A stretch of DNA of 64,000 bases from an uncultured Sphingobacteriaceae bacterium (GTDB taxonomy: Bacteria; Bacteroidota; Bacteroidia; Sphingobacteriales; Sphingobacteriaceae). The DNA is taken from NCBI GenBank assembly GCA_946887045.1, contig CAMPKC010000013.1, positions 27,875 through 91,874 of the forward strand, written 5' to 3'. The notes below the pieces were generated by a model, which worked only from the letters and a program-made list of their open reading frames with translations, did no database searches and was not told the origin of the DNA. A program made the translations under genes and the position numbers. This document shows positions 27,095 through 37,900 of this stretch, in pieces; position 1 is the stretch's first letter, and every line of letters starts with the position of its first letter.

Positions 27095-27204
27095 TGTAGG
27101 GTGGTGAAACTGGCAGACACACCTCCTTGTCTCGGTGGCGGAGAATCTGGGAAATCCGGCGACGGGATAACCACTCCTTGAAGGTTCGATTCCTTCCCCT
27201 ACAG
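27095..27204 (+). tRNA. tRNA-Leu-like gene with an abnormally long variable region
   Basis: The acceptor stem TGTAGGG (27095-27101) pairs perfectly with CCCTACA (27197-27203). The D arm GTG/CAC surrounds a Leu-type loop (AAACTGGCAGA). The T arm GAAGG-TTCGATT-CCTTC is perfect. The best anticodon arm, CCTCC/GGTGG (27122-27138, one T-T mismatch), would place GTC at 34-36 and T at 37. The variable region (27139-27179) is 41 nt rather than about 15, making a 110-nt RNA. A promoter and terminator flank it. It may be a degenerate or specialised tRNA, or a tRNA-derived regulatory RNA; the amino acid identity is uncertain. Confidence 0.6.
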
Positions 27205-27232
27205 CTAGGTTTATAATTGGTTAGTTAAATAT

Positions 27233-27263
27233 AGCTCCTGCCCATCAGGAGCTTTATTTTTTT
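27233..27263 (+). terminator. Intrinsic terminator of the tRNA-like RNA
   Basis: AGCTCCTG (27233-27240) pairs perfectly with CAGGAGCT (27246-27253) around CCCAT, followed by TTATTTTTTT. It lies between the tRNA-like gene and the M28 peptidase start. Confidence 0.85.
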
Positions 27264-27298
27264 GTTAAGTTTTCTAAACTTAAATTCGCCATACATTT

Positions 27299-28444
27299 AT
27301 GAGAATCCTTTTTATATTTCTGTTTGCATGTATCGCAAAGTTATCTTTCGCTCAGGATATTTCTTTTGCCCGCAAAATGGTCGACACATTAACTTCATCT
27401 TATTTTTGGGGAAGGGGATATATTAAGGATGGAGCAGCAAAATCAGCCCGGTTTTTAAGTCGTGAATTTCAATCATACGGCTTACAACCGCTAAATGAAA
27501 GCTCTTTCCTCCAGGAATTTTCATTTCCTGTAAATACGTTTCCAGGAAAAATGGAAGTCCGGGTAGATGGTGTAAAGCTTTGCCCGGGCAGGGATTTTAT
27601 AATTTCTCCTGAAAGCAGGGGAGTAAAAGCAAAATCAGATCTTGTGAAAAAAGACAGTTTGAGCTTTACAGACAGGACAAATCAGATCAGGGTCTCACTG
27701 GTGGATAAACTCACCTGGTCGGTTTCGCAGCAGGCAGCAAATTACACGTCCATATTGCTCAAAAAAAATGCTGTCAAATCTGATCCTGAAAAGATTAAAC
27801 TCAATATTGAGAATGAGTTGGTCCGGAATTTTAAATCTCACAACGTCTGCGGGATAGTTAAAGGGACAGTTAATCCTGATTCCATGATTGTAATTACCGC
27901 ACATTACGACCATTTGGGCGGAATGGGGAGTAATGTTTATTTTCCCGGAGCGAATGATAATGCCAGTGGGGTAGCTTTGATGTTAGGCCTCGCGAAGTTT
28001 TATGCTGCGAATCCTCAAAAGTATTCCATGGTTTTTATAGCGTTTTCCGGAGAAGAAGCTGGTTTATTGGGCTCTAAATATTTTACAGAACACCCGCTTG
28101 TTGATTTGAAAAAAATCCGTTTCCTGATCAATACCGATCTGGCCGGAACAGGCGAGGAAGGTATCACGATAGTAAACGCAACGCAGTATAAGAAAGAATT
28201 TACCTTTCTGAATCAAATAAACGACGAGTTTAAGTATCTCACTAAAATTAGTTCCCGGGGTAAAGCAGCCAACAGTGATCATTACTGGTTTACAGAATAT
28301 GGGGTTCCGTCGTTTTTTATTTACACAATGGGTGGAATCCGGGCATATCATGATATTTATGATCGCGCCGAAACGTTGCCTTTAACCGAGCACGATGATT
28401 TGTTCCGGTTGATTACGAAGTTTAATCAACGTTTAATGCAGTAA
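27299..28444 (+). CDS. Secreted M28 family zinc peptidase
   Basis: The 381-residue precursor has a signal peptide (MRILFIFLFACIAKLSFAQ). The co-catalytic zinc ligands are visible in order: HYDHLGG (about residue 203), GANDNASGVA, AFSGEEAGLLGS (catalytic Glu), NTDLAG, and a late His in GGIRAYHDIYD. M28 members are aminopeptidases or carboxypeptidases. The segment before the catalytic domain (about residues 85-170) resembles a degenerate PA-type insert. It is a lone gene between the tRNA-like unit and the thiamin operon. Confidence 0.88.
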   Translation: MRILFIFLFACIAKLSFAQDISFARKMVDTLTSSYFWGRGYIKDGAAKSARFLSREFQSYGLQPLNESSFLQEFSFPVNTFPGKMEVRVDGVKLCPGRDFIISPESRGVKAKSDLVKKDSLSFTDRTNQIRVSLVDKLTWSVSQQAANYTSILLKKNAVKSDPEKIKLNIENELVRNFKSHNVCGIVKGTVNPDSMIVITAHYDHLGGMGSNVYFPGANDNASGVALMLGLAKFYAANPQKYSMVFIAFSGEEAGLLGSKYFTEHPLVDLKKIRFLINTDLAGTGEEGITIVNATQYKKEFTFLNQINDEFKYLTKISSRGKAANSDHYWFTEYGVPSFFIYTMGGIRAYHDIYDRAETLPLTEHDDLFRLITKFNQRLMQ

Positions 28445-28560
28445 TTTCCAAGGATCTGAGCTTTCGCTGTACTATCTTAATATTTCTGACCGGTATTGTT
28501 AGGCAAATTTCATGTTTTTGTCTTTAAATGTCTTCCATTTTAAATTATTTCTTCTTATTG

Positions 28561-28592
28561 TTTGAATTCCTAAGAAAAACCTCCTAGATTTA
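28561..28592 (+). promoter_or_regulatory. Promoter of the thiamin operon
   Basis: TTTG (28561-28564) and TAGATTTA (28585-28592) are spaced by 20 bp; the -7 element differs from TAnnTTTG only in the last base. Transcription would begin about 28599, at the first base of the riboswitch P1 stem, which supports the call. Confidence 0.55.
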
Positions 28593-28598
28593 CGGCAA

Positions 28599-28669
28599 CT
28601 TTAGGGGTGCCGAACAGGCTGAGACATACCCTCATAACTTGAACCAGGTAATACTGGCGTAAGGAAAAG
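28599..28669 (+). ncRNA. TPP riboswitch (THI element)
   Basis: The aptamer has the conserved blocks GGGGTGCC (28604-28611), GGCTGAGA (28616-28623) and ACTTGAACCAGGTAATACTG followed by GCGTAAGGAA. CTTT (28599-28602) can pair with AAAG (28666-28669) to close P1. It lies 50 bp before thiS. There is no T-tract terminator downstream. Instead CCTCC (28693-28697) can pair with GGAGG just inside the thiS start (28721-28725), so TPP binding probably represses translation initiation. Confidence 0.93.
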
Positions 28670-28718
28670 CGAAACTCATCTTTCTGATGACACCTCCTGA
28701 AGTTATAATTCTGCATTT

Positions 28719-28922
28719 ATGGAGGCTTTTATCAACAATCAACCATTTTCTTTATCAGGCTTAACAACATTAAGGGATGTTTTAATGCAACAGGATTTTC
28801 TCGACAAAAAGGGAATTGCTGTCGCTGTTAATAATTCTGTTGTTCCAAAAGCTGAATGGAATACCTACGAGGTTAAATCTGCTGATAAAATTACCATCAT
28901 ACGTGCTACCCAAGGCGGATAA
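28719..28922 (+). CDS. thiS: ThiS sulfur-carrier protein
   Basis: This 67-residue ubiquitin-like protein ends in the diagnostic ATQGG; the terminal Gly is adenylated by ThiF and converted to thiocarboxylate. VAVNNSVVPKAEWNTYEV is typical of ThiS. It donates sulfur to ThiG for thiazole formation. It is the first gene after the TPP riboswitch and sits 16 bp before thiC. Confidence 0.95.
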   Translation: MEAFINNQPFSLSGLTTLRDVLMQQDFLDKKGIAVAVNNSVVPKAEWNTYEVKSADKITIIRATQGG

Positions 28923-28932
28923 AAATCAATAA

Positions 28933-30807
<1,875 letters not shown>

Positions 30808-30832
30808 GGGACTTTAGAAATAAGTATAGCGG

Positions 30833-30873
30833 GCTGTGGATGATAGAAGCCTTCTGGTTGAATTATCCACAGC
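30833..30873 (+). repeat. 9-bp inverted repeat between thiC and the thiE-like gene
   Basis: GCTGTGGAT (30833-30841) and ATCCACAGC (30865-30873) are perfect inverted copies flanking 23 nt that contain a smaller AGAAG/CTTCT hairpin. The right arm includes TTATCCACA, the consensus DnaA box, and the left arm a one-mismatch inverse copy. The most economical reading is an intra-operon mRNA hairpin. Confidence 0.5.
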
Positions 30874-30901
30874 TTTTCCCAAATCCTTTGAGCAGAGGCA
30901 A

Positions 30902-31492
30902 ATGTTTGATAAATTAATAGTAATAACAGATCCTGAATTTTTTGAAGGAGAAGCTGAGACTTTGAACCGGCTTTTTGATGGAGGCCTTACGCGACTACAT
31001 GTAAGGAAACCTAAAAGCTGCAAAGAAGAACTTCAGAAGCTTGTACGCGATATCGATTCAAGTTTCAGAACCTGCATTACTATTCATCATCATTCGGATT
31101 TATTATCGGAGATGGGACTGGGAGGCTTGCATTTCTCTTATCCTGATATCCGGAATCAAGCAGATTTAACTGAAAATTACACAGTTTCGTGCTCTTTGCA
31201 TCAATGGGAAGAACTGGCGGATGTACAGGAAAAGATAGATTATTGCTTTATGAGTCCGGTGTTTAACAGCATTTCAAAAGTCGGGTATCAGGCCAATAAG
31301 AAATTATTGCAGGTTCCTTCATTTGCTCAGAATGTTTTTGCTTTAGGCGGAGTAACTGAGGCTAATTGTAAGGATGTGATGGATAGTGGCTATTCAGGTA
31401 TTGCCGTATTGGGTCATTTATGGATTAATAAAGCGAAGGCTTTTGAGCGGTTTACTGTTTTAAGAGAGAAATTGCTGGCGTATGGAAACTAA
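30902..31492 (+). CDS. Thiamin-phosphate synthase-like protein (TenI/ThiE superfamily)
   Basis: The 196-residue product starts at ATG 30902, giving the typical opening MFDKLIVITDPEFF; a GTG at 30836 would add 22 residues inside an inverted repeat. It keeps the ThiE barrel pattern (RLHVRKP, GLGGLHFSYPDI, YCFMSPVFNSISK, NVFALGGV). The ND metal-binding and GPxxxT segments of true ThiE are altered. It may be a TenI-like thiazole tautomerase or a second ThiE. It overlaps thiD by 11 bp. Confidence 0.8.
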   Translation: MFDKLIVITDPEFFEGEAETLNRLFDGGLTRLHVRKPKSCKEELQKLVRDIDSSFRTCITIHHHSDLLSEMGLGGLHFSYPDIRNQADLTENYTVSCSLHQWEELADVQEKIDYCFMSPVFNSISKVGYQANKKLLQVPSFAQNVFALGGVTEANCKDVMDSGYSGIAVLGHLWINKAKAFERFTVLREKLLAYGN

Positions 31493-32216
31493 AAGACCCA
31501 TGGTTGTAAGTATTGCAGGCTTCGATCCGAGTGGTGGTGCGGGGATATTAGCAGATATTAAAACCTTTGATCAACACCGGGTTTACGGATTGGGGGTTAT
31601 CACCGCAAATACTTTCCAAACCGATTCCTTTGTTGAAGATGTACACTGGATACCTGCACCCAAGATAAAGGATCAACTGAGTTTGCTTATCGATCGCTGG
31701 AATCCTGAGTGGTTTAAAATAGGAATTATTGAAAACAGTGATGTGCTTGAACAGATTCTGGTTTTTATCATGGAGAAAAATCCTCAGGCGAAAATTGTCT
31801 GGGACCCTGTATTGTGTTCAAGTTCAGGGTTTTCACTGTTCAAATCTGATCATTCAATTACAAAACTTTTAAAATACATCACAGTTCTTACCCCGAATCT
31901 GCCTGAGTTTGAATTTTTAATTGGTTCTGAGGAGAAAGCTGTCTCGTTGTCACAGCAAACCATGATCTATTTAAAAGGAGGGCACCGTGAAAAAGCTCGG
32001 TTAGGCGAAGATTGGCTTTATTGGAATGGGGACAAATATATTCTGCAACCATTTTTACTCGGCAATCCGAAACATGGCTCCGGGTGCATTCTTTCATCTG
32101 CAATTTGTGCAAATCTTGCCTTAAATACGCCAGTGCCTATTGCATTTGAAAAGGCGAAACACTACATAGAAAAAGTTTTAAGCTCTAACCCAACCTTATT
32201 AGGCTGGCACACATAA
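31482..32216 (+). CDS. thiD: Hydroxymethylpyrimidine/phosphomethylpyrimidine kinase
   Basis: The 244-residue ribokinase-fold enzyme carries VVSIAGFDPSGGAGILADIK, VITANTFQTDS, KIVWDPVLCSSSG, VLTPNLPEFEFLIG and the anion-hole loop KHGSGCILSSA. It phosphorylates HMP and HMP-phosphate to HMP-pyrophosphate. It is slightly shorter than typical ThiD (about 265). Confidence 0.92.
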   Translation: METKRPMVVSIAGFDPSGGAGILADIKTFDQHRVYGLGVITANTFQTDSFVEDVHWIPAPKIKDQLSLLIDRWNPEWFKIGIIENSDVLEQILVFIMEKNPQAKIVWDPVLCSSSGFSLFKSDHSITKLLKYITVLTPNLPEFEFLIGSEEKAVSLSQQTMIYLKGGHREKARLGEDWLYWNGDKYILQPFLLGNPKHGSGCILSSAICANLALNTPVPIAFEKAKHYIEKVLSSNPTLLGWHT

Positions 32217-32219
32217 CAT

Positions 32220-32861
32220 ATGATAAGTAATTTACACTTTATATCGCAGGAAACGCCGGAACTTACTCATTTGGAAAGCATTGAAAATGCATGCAAAGCA
32301 GGGGTAGAGTGGGTTCAATTACGTGTCAAAAATAAAACTATAGAAGAAACTATCGCGATAGCAAAACAAGCTAAAATAATTTGTGATGCTTTTAATACTA
32401 AATTGATTATCAATGATCATCCTTCGGTTGCCAAAGAAGTCGGCGCCTACGGACTTCATCTCGGAAAGGAAGATATGCCCGTTGCTGAAGCCAGAAAAAT
32501 TGTAGGAGATAAGATGATTATTGGAGGTACTGCAAATACTATAAACGATATTATCACTCATGCGAAGAATGGGGCGAATTATATTGGTTGTGGCCCCTTC
32601 CGTTTTACTAAAACAAAGGCAAAACTTAGTCCGATTTTGGGTGCAGAAGGTTATCGCATTATTACTGCAGAAGCAAAAAAGTTGGGCATTACTATTCCTA
32701 TAATAGCAATAGGAGGAATAGAGACGGAGGATATTTCCTCTATTCTGGAAACCGGGATGTATGGCATTGCCGTGTCGTCGTTGATCGCTTTTTCAGACCA
32801 GCCGGATAAAGAAGTGAGTAAAATTAAAGAATTATTGAAAGGAGAAAATACGCTATGCTAA
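32220..32861 (+). CDS. thiE: Thiamin-phosphate synthase
   Basis: The 213-residue enzyme joins HMP-pyrophosphate and thiazole phosphate. All ThiE motifs are present: [55 protein letters not shown] and [11 protein letters not shown]. It is the conventional ThiE of this operon, in contrast to the upstream paralogue. Its stop overlaps the thiG start by 7 bp. Confidence 0.93.
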   Translation: MISNLHFISQETPELTHLESIENACKAGVEWVQLRVKNKTIEETIAIAKQAKIICDAFNTKLIINDHPSVAKEVGAYGLHLGKEDMPVAEARKIVGDKMIIGGTANTINDIITHAKNGANYIGCGPFRFTKTKAKLSPILGAEGYRIITAEAKKLGITIPIIAIGGIETEDISSILETGMYGIAVSSLIAFSDQPDKEVSKIKELLKGENTLC

Positions 32862-33616
32862 AAGTAGCTGATAAACTGTTTAATTCCCGATTATTTACCG
32901 GGACAGGGAAGTTCAGTCACCCCGAATTAATGGAGGCTGCTTTAGTAGAAAGCGGTTCTGAATTAGTGACTGTGGCTTTGAAGCGTGTGGATATTAATGA
33001 TGCTCAAGATGATATTTTAGTTCATTTGCGGCACCCGCAAATTAATTTATTGCCAAATACCTCTGGTGTTCGTACTGCAAAGGAAGCGGTTTTTGCAGCC
33101 CAGCTTGCCCGTGAAGCACTTGAAACCAATTGGTTGAAGCTCGAAATTCATCCGGATCCAAAGTATTTAATGCCTGACCCTATAGAAACTTTAAAGGCTG
33201 CGGAAGAGTTGGTGAAGCTGGGTTTTATTGTATTGCCTTACATTCATGCCGATCCGGTATTGTGTAAACGCCTCGAAGAAGTTGGGGTATCTGCTGTTAT
33301 GCCTTTAGGATCACCGATTGGAAGCAATAAGGGCCTGAAATCTATTGATTTTCTGGAGATAATTATTGAGCAAAGTAACGTTCCGGTAGTGATTGATGCG
33401 GGAATAGGCTCGCCCTCCGACGCTGCTAAAGCCATGGAAATCGGCGCCGATGCTGTTTTGGTGAATACGGCCATCGCAGTTTCTGATAACCCGGTACAAA
33501 TGGCCAGAGCGTTTAGGATGGCGGTAGAAGCTGGTAGAATGGCGTATGAGGCTAAACTTGCCCGACCAGTAAAACATGCTGCGGCAAGTAGTCCGTTAAC
33601 TGCATTTTTAGACTAA
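32855..33616 (+). CDS. thiG: Thiazole synthase
   Basis: The 253-residue TIM-barrel enzyme forms the thiazole ring from DXP, ThiS thiocarboxylate and dehydroglycine. [46 protein letters not shown] (the Lys likely forms the imine with DXP), [14 protein letters not shown] and [19 protein letters not shown] are all characteristic. Confidence 0.97.
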   Translation: MLKVADKLFNSRLFTGTGKFSHPELMEAALVESGSELVTVALKRVDINDAQDDILVHLRHPQINLLPNTSGVRTAKEAVFAAQLAREALETNWLKLEIHPDPKYLMPDPIETLKAAEELVKLGFIVLPYIHADPVLCKRLEEVGVSAVMPLGSPIGSNKGLKSIDFLEIIIEQSNVPVVIDAGIGSPSDAAKAMEIGADAVLVNTAIAVSDNPVQMARAFRMAVEAGRMAYEAKLARPVKHAAASSPLTAFLD

Positions 33617-33700
33617 AGTTCTATTCGCGTCTGCTTTGCACATTTTTTGCAAATCGAAGGCTTTTAAATTTTGATTTTTGAATTTTAACTTTATCAGAGC

Positions 33701-34813
33701 ATGACTTTTGAAGATATATTCAGGCAATATTCCTGGGATGAAGTAAAAGCGAGCATTTATTCAAAAACTGCTGCAGATGTTGAAGCAGCTTTACAGAAAC
33801 CGCAAAGAGATCTGGAAGATTTTAAAGCATTGGTTTCGCCCGCAGCTGCTCCTTACCTGGAACAGATGGCTCAATTAAGTCATCAACTTACTTTGCAGCG
33901 TTTTGGTAAAGTGATTCAGATGTACATCCCGATGTATTTATCTAACGAATGCCAGAATATTTGTACCTATTGCGGTTTTAGCGTCGATAATAAACTCCCC
34001 CGGAAAACCCTCACAAATATGGAAATCATGTCGGAGGTGGCATGTATAAAGGATATGGGTTACGAGCATATTTTGCTGGTGAGCGGAGAAGCTACAAAAA
34101 CGGTTGGTGTTGATTATTTCAAAAAAGTACTTCAATTGATTTCACCCCATTTCTCTAATATAGCGATGGAAGTGCAGCCCCTGGAGCAGGAAGAATATGA
34201 AGAATTGGTTCCTTTTGGACTGCATACTGTGTTGGTTTACCAGGAAACTTATCACGAAGATGATTACAAAAAGCATCATCCGAAGGGTAAAAAGTCTAAT
34301 TTTAGTTATCGTTTAGAAACACCGGACAGATTAGGAAAAGCAGGAGTTCATAAAATTGGTTTAGGTCCGTTGCTGGGTTTAGAAGATTGGCGAACCGATT
34401 GCTTTTTTACGGCTCTGCATCTTAATTATCTGGAACGCAAATATTGGAAAACAAAATATTCTATTTCATTTCCCCGTTTGCGGCCGTTTTCTGGCGGATT
34501 AGAGCCCAAAGTTGATATGAGCGACAGGGAGCTCGTTCAGCTGATTTGTGCGTATCGTATTTTTAATTCAGAAGTTGAATTGGCATTGTCAACCCGCGAA
34601 TCCGAAAACTTCAGAAACCATGTGCTTAAGCTCGGAATTACCTCTATCAGTGCCGGATCAAAAACAAATCCCGGCGGATACACGGTTGCCAAAGAGTCAT
34701 TGGAGCAATTTGAAATTAATGATGAGCGCTCTCCTGAAGTGATTGCCGAAGTAATAAGGCAGCAGGGTTATGAACCGGTTTGGAAAGATTGGGATCAATG
34801 TTTGATTCATTGA
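33701..34813 (+). CDS. thiH: 2-iminoacetate synthase
   Basis: The 370-residue radical SAM enzyme cleaves tyrosine to dehydroglycine for ThiG. The cluster motif is C84-Q-N-I-C88-T-Y-C91 (CxxxCxxC) in SNECQNICTYCGFS. FPRLRPFSGG and SAGSKTNPGGY are family segments. It starts 84 bp after thiG. Being ThiH rather than ThiO indicates oxygen-independent thiazole synthesis. Confidence 0.96.
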   Translation: MTFEDIFRQYSWDEVKASIYSKTAADVEAALQKPQRDLEDFKALVSPAAAPYLEQMAQLSHQLTLQRFGKVIQMYIPMYLSNECQNICTYCGFSVDNKLPRKTLTNMEIMSEVACIKDMGYEHILLVSGEATKTVGVDYFKKVLQLISPHFSNIAMEVQPLEQEEYEELVPFGLHTVLVYQETYHEDDYKKHHPKGKKSNFSYRLETPDRLGKAGVHKIGLGPLLGLEDWRTDCFFTALHLNYLERKYWKTKYSISFPRLRPFSGGLEPKVDMSDRELVQLICAYRIFNSEVELALSTRESENFRNHVLKLGITSISAGSKTNPGGYTVAKESLEQFEINDERSPEVIAEVIRQQGYEPVWKDWDQCLIH

Positions 34814-34993
34814 TGGTTTTTCGAAAAATAAGGTTCTTCGCAAATCGACCGATTGTAGTATATTAGTTTTATTTTACTGATTTTGGGATGCTGGTTGGCT
34901 ATCCTATTCCGGTTCAGATGGTTGATTTTATGTCGGGCGGATGAGGTTTTTATTCGTTTGAATTCTTATGTAGGTCCTGCTTTCGGTCGAATT

Positions 34994-37900
34994 TTGAAAA
35001 AATTACTACTTGTATTTATTTTAATCAGTCAATCCCTCCATTGTCTTGCCCAGCTTTGCGGCACTCCGGGTTTGGACGGGTCGGGTAATATTACCGGATC
35101 AATAAATACATATTTTCCCGTTGCCGGGGATATAACACTTACCGCCGGATCAAAAACTCTTAAACTGGCTGCTGTTCCTCCCAATGATTCTTATGGAAAT
35201 AGCTTTGGCACAAAGCCCATAAGCGCTGGTGATATGTTATTAATCATTCAAATGCAGGATGCATCCATCAACTCGTCAAACGATAATAGATACGGGTCAA
35301 ATAATTCAGCTTCCGGTCCTGATAATTTAGGTGGAACAGGATTTACGGACCTGGGTAATTCTGGTGTATTCGAATATGCAATTGCTACGAACGCTGTTCC
35401 GCTTAGTGGCGGAGACGTGACTTTTAAAGGTGCTGGGACGGGTAAGGGTACCGTAAATTCATATTACAATGCTGCAGAGACTGCAAGCCGAGGCAAGAGA
35501 ACATTTCAAGTGGTACGCGTACCGCAATATTCAAATCTGATATTATCTTCTGACATTAAAACGCCTCCCTTTAATGGAATTGCAGGTGGTATTATAGCCT
35601 TTGATGTTTCCGGTAGTATGGACTTTAATAATTTTACTATTGATGCAAGTGCGAGAGGCTTTCGGGGTGGATATGGTCCGGTAGGAAATTCTGGCGGAAA
35701 CATAACTGATGTTTATATGGTGCCTTCCAGTGATACTCGATCGGTAGGCAAAGGAGAAGGGATTGCTGGTACTCCGAGATATATGTGGGACGGATTTAAC
35801 CAGGTAGTTAATCCTACTGAAGGACTTCCCGGTGGTTCTTACGGTAAAGGTGCTCCCGGAAACGCCGGCGGTGGCGGAAATGATCATAATGCAGGAGGCG
35901 GTGGCGGCGGAAATGGTGGACAAGGTGGAGTAGGAGGGGATGGTACATATACAGTTGGAGGCTCACCTAATACCTTTCCTAATGGTGGTCGTCCCGGATC
36001 AACTACGTATACAACTCTGAATCCGGACATTACCCGTATGATAATGGGTGGCGGCGGTGGCGGCGGAGATGCCAATAACGCTTTGAACGGCGTTAAAGGT
36101 GGCGTTGGCGGAGGAATAATATTAATAAACGTTGGCCGTATAATTGGCAATGGCGTTATTTTAGCCAATGGAGGTGATGGCGCTGCAGGCGCACAGGGCA
36201 ATCAACCTGACGGAGCTGGTGGTGGCGGAGCAGGCGGTACGGTTTACATCAAAGTTACAAATCCCGATCCTGCAGCGGTTTTGACGGTTGAAGCCAAAGG
36301 TGGAAATGGCGGAAATACACGAAATGATGTAGGAACTAATGAACATGGACCCGGTGGCGGCGGTGGTGGCGGATTAATTTTGTTTGCCATGTCTCCGGGA
36401 AATGTAAATGTTAATGTAAATAAGGGGCTCGCTGGTAAAGCTAATTCAGGTGGCGGCACTACTCATGGTGCGGCAGATGGAACCGATGGCAAGTCTCTCC
36501 CATACTTGATATCAGATCTGCCGGCCTATTTACAGGGTGGTGGATCGGGATGTTATCCTCAGCTTACAACAATACTTTCAGAAGTTACTCCGGCCATTTT
36601 TAAATATCCCGGGAGCGAGGTGGTTTATATAATTAAAGCAACAAACTATCCAAACGGTGGTAATGCCGGGGGGGTACATATTGAGGCCCAATTACCTCCC
36701 GGAATTTCGTTTAAAAGTGCAACAGTAACATATACAGGCGATTCAGGAGGTCCGGTTATTATTAGTAATCTGGGAACTTTTTCTAAGCCTCTGTTTGGAG
36801 ATTTTAATATTTCACCTGGTGATGATGTTATTATTACTATTAAAGCTGAAGTTGATTGTGGTACGATGCCTTCAACTTATAATGCCGGTGCTCAATCTCT
36901 TTATCTAGACCCTTCACGTACTATAAGTGACCCAAACAGAAGAATTACGAGTGTGGTGAATGCCTTCCCTGGCTCAAAAACGAATTATGAAACAGGATCA
37001 CTGGGTGCAGTTCCGGGGGCGAATTTCGATGGTGATAATTCTGTGAATGATGATGTAATTGTAAAGACTGCTAGTCCTTTGACAAATAATGCAATTAGCA
37101 TCGCCGGAGATCCGGTAAAGTTTTGTGTAAACACGATTGGTGATCTCGTCGATCCCGCTGTGATTGTCGGTACAATACCAAGCGGCGATACAGGATTTTA
37201 TACCTATCAATGGCAAAGTTCAAGGGATAATGTCAATTTTATCGATATTGCAAGCGCAACTTCGAAAGATTTTGATCCTCCATCTATAAGTGTTACTACC
37301 TTTTACAGGAGGACAGTTAGCAGTTCTGCTTGTGTGCCATCCTTAAAAAGTAATGTTATAAAAGTTTTGGTTGCTGTCGTTCCGGTAGCCGATTTTGAGA
37401 CGCCAGAATTTTGTCTGAATGATGGTACCGCAACATTTACAAACAAATCTTTAATTGCAGATGGAACAGAAAGTCAGTTAACTTATATCTGGGATTTTGG
37501 AGATCCGGGATCGGGTAGCTCAAATACATCTGCGCAAACTAATGGTTCTCACGTTTATTCTTCGCAAAGGGTGTATAACATAACCCTGACTGTTACTTCT
37601 AAAGACGGGTGTAAGGCTACTAAAGTTCAATCTTTTACTGTCAATGGAAGTATTCCGAAAGCAGATTTCACGGTAAAAAATTCTACAGAATTATGCAGCG
37701 TTAATCCTGTCGAGTTTGTGGATGAAGCGAAGGTCGACTTCGGTGAAGTTACAAGGATTGAATGGTATTACGATTTTATTAACAATCCTGCAGAAGTTGA
37801 AATAGATGATAATCCTGGTTTAAGGGCCTCTCCAAAAGCTTATTCGCACAAGTATCCAACATTTAATGCACCGGTAAGTAAAACTTACGAAGTCAGGATG

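Noticed and set aside
27095..27204. Selenocysteine tRNA
   Set aside because: No UCA anticodon, 7-bp acceptor and Leu-type D loop; tRNA-Sec has a longer acceptor/T-arm arrangement.
30833..30873. Replication origin suggested by DnaA-box-like sequences
   Set aside because: Only two boxes, inside an operon, with no AT-rich unwinding element or dnaA/dnaN neighbours.
35884..36459. Long minus-strand proline-rich frames opposite the T9SS protein
   Set aside because: They are the antisense of GGN glycine codons in the glycine-rich region of a clear coding sequence.
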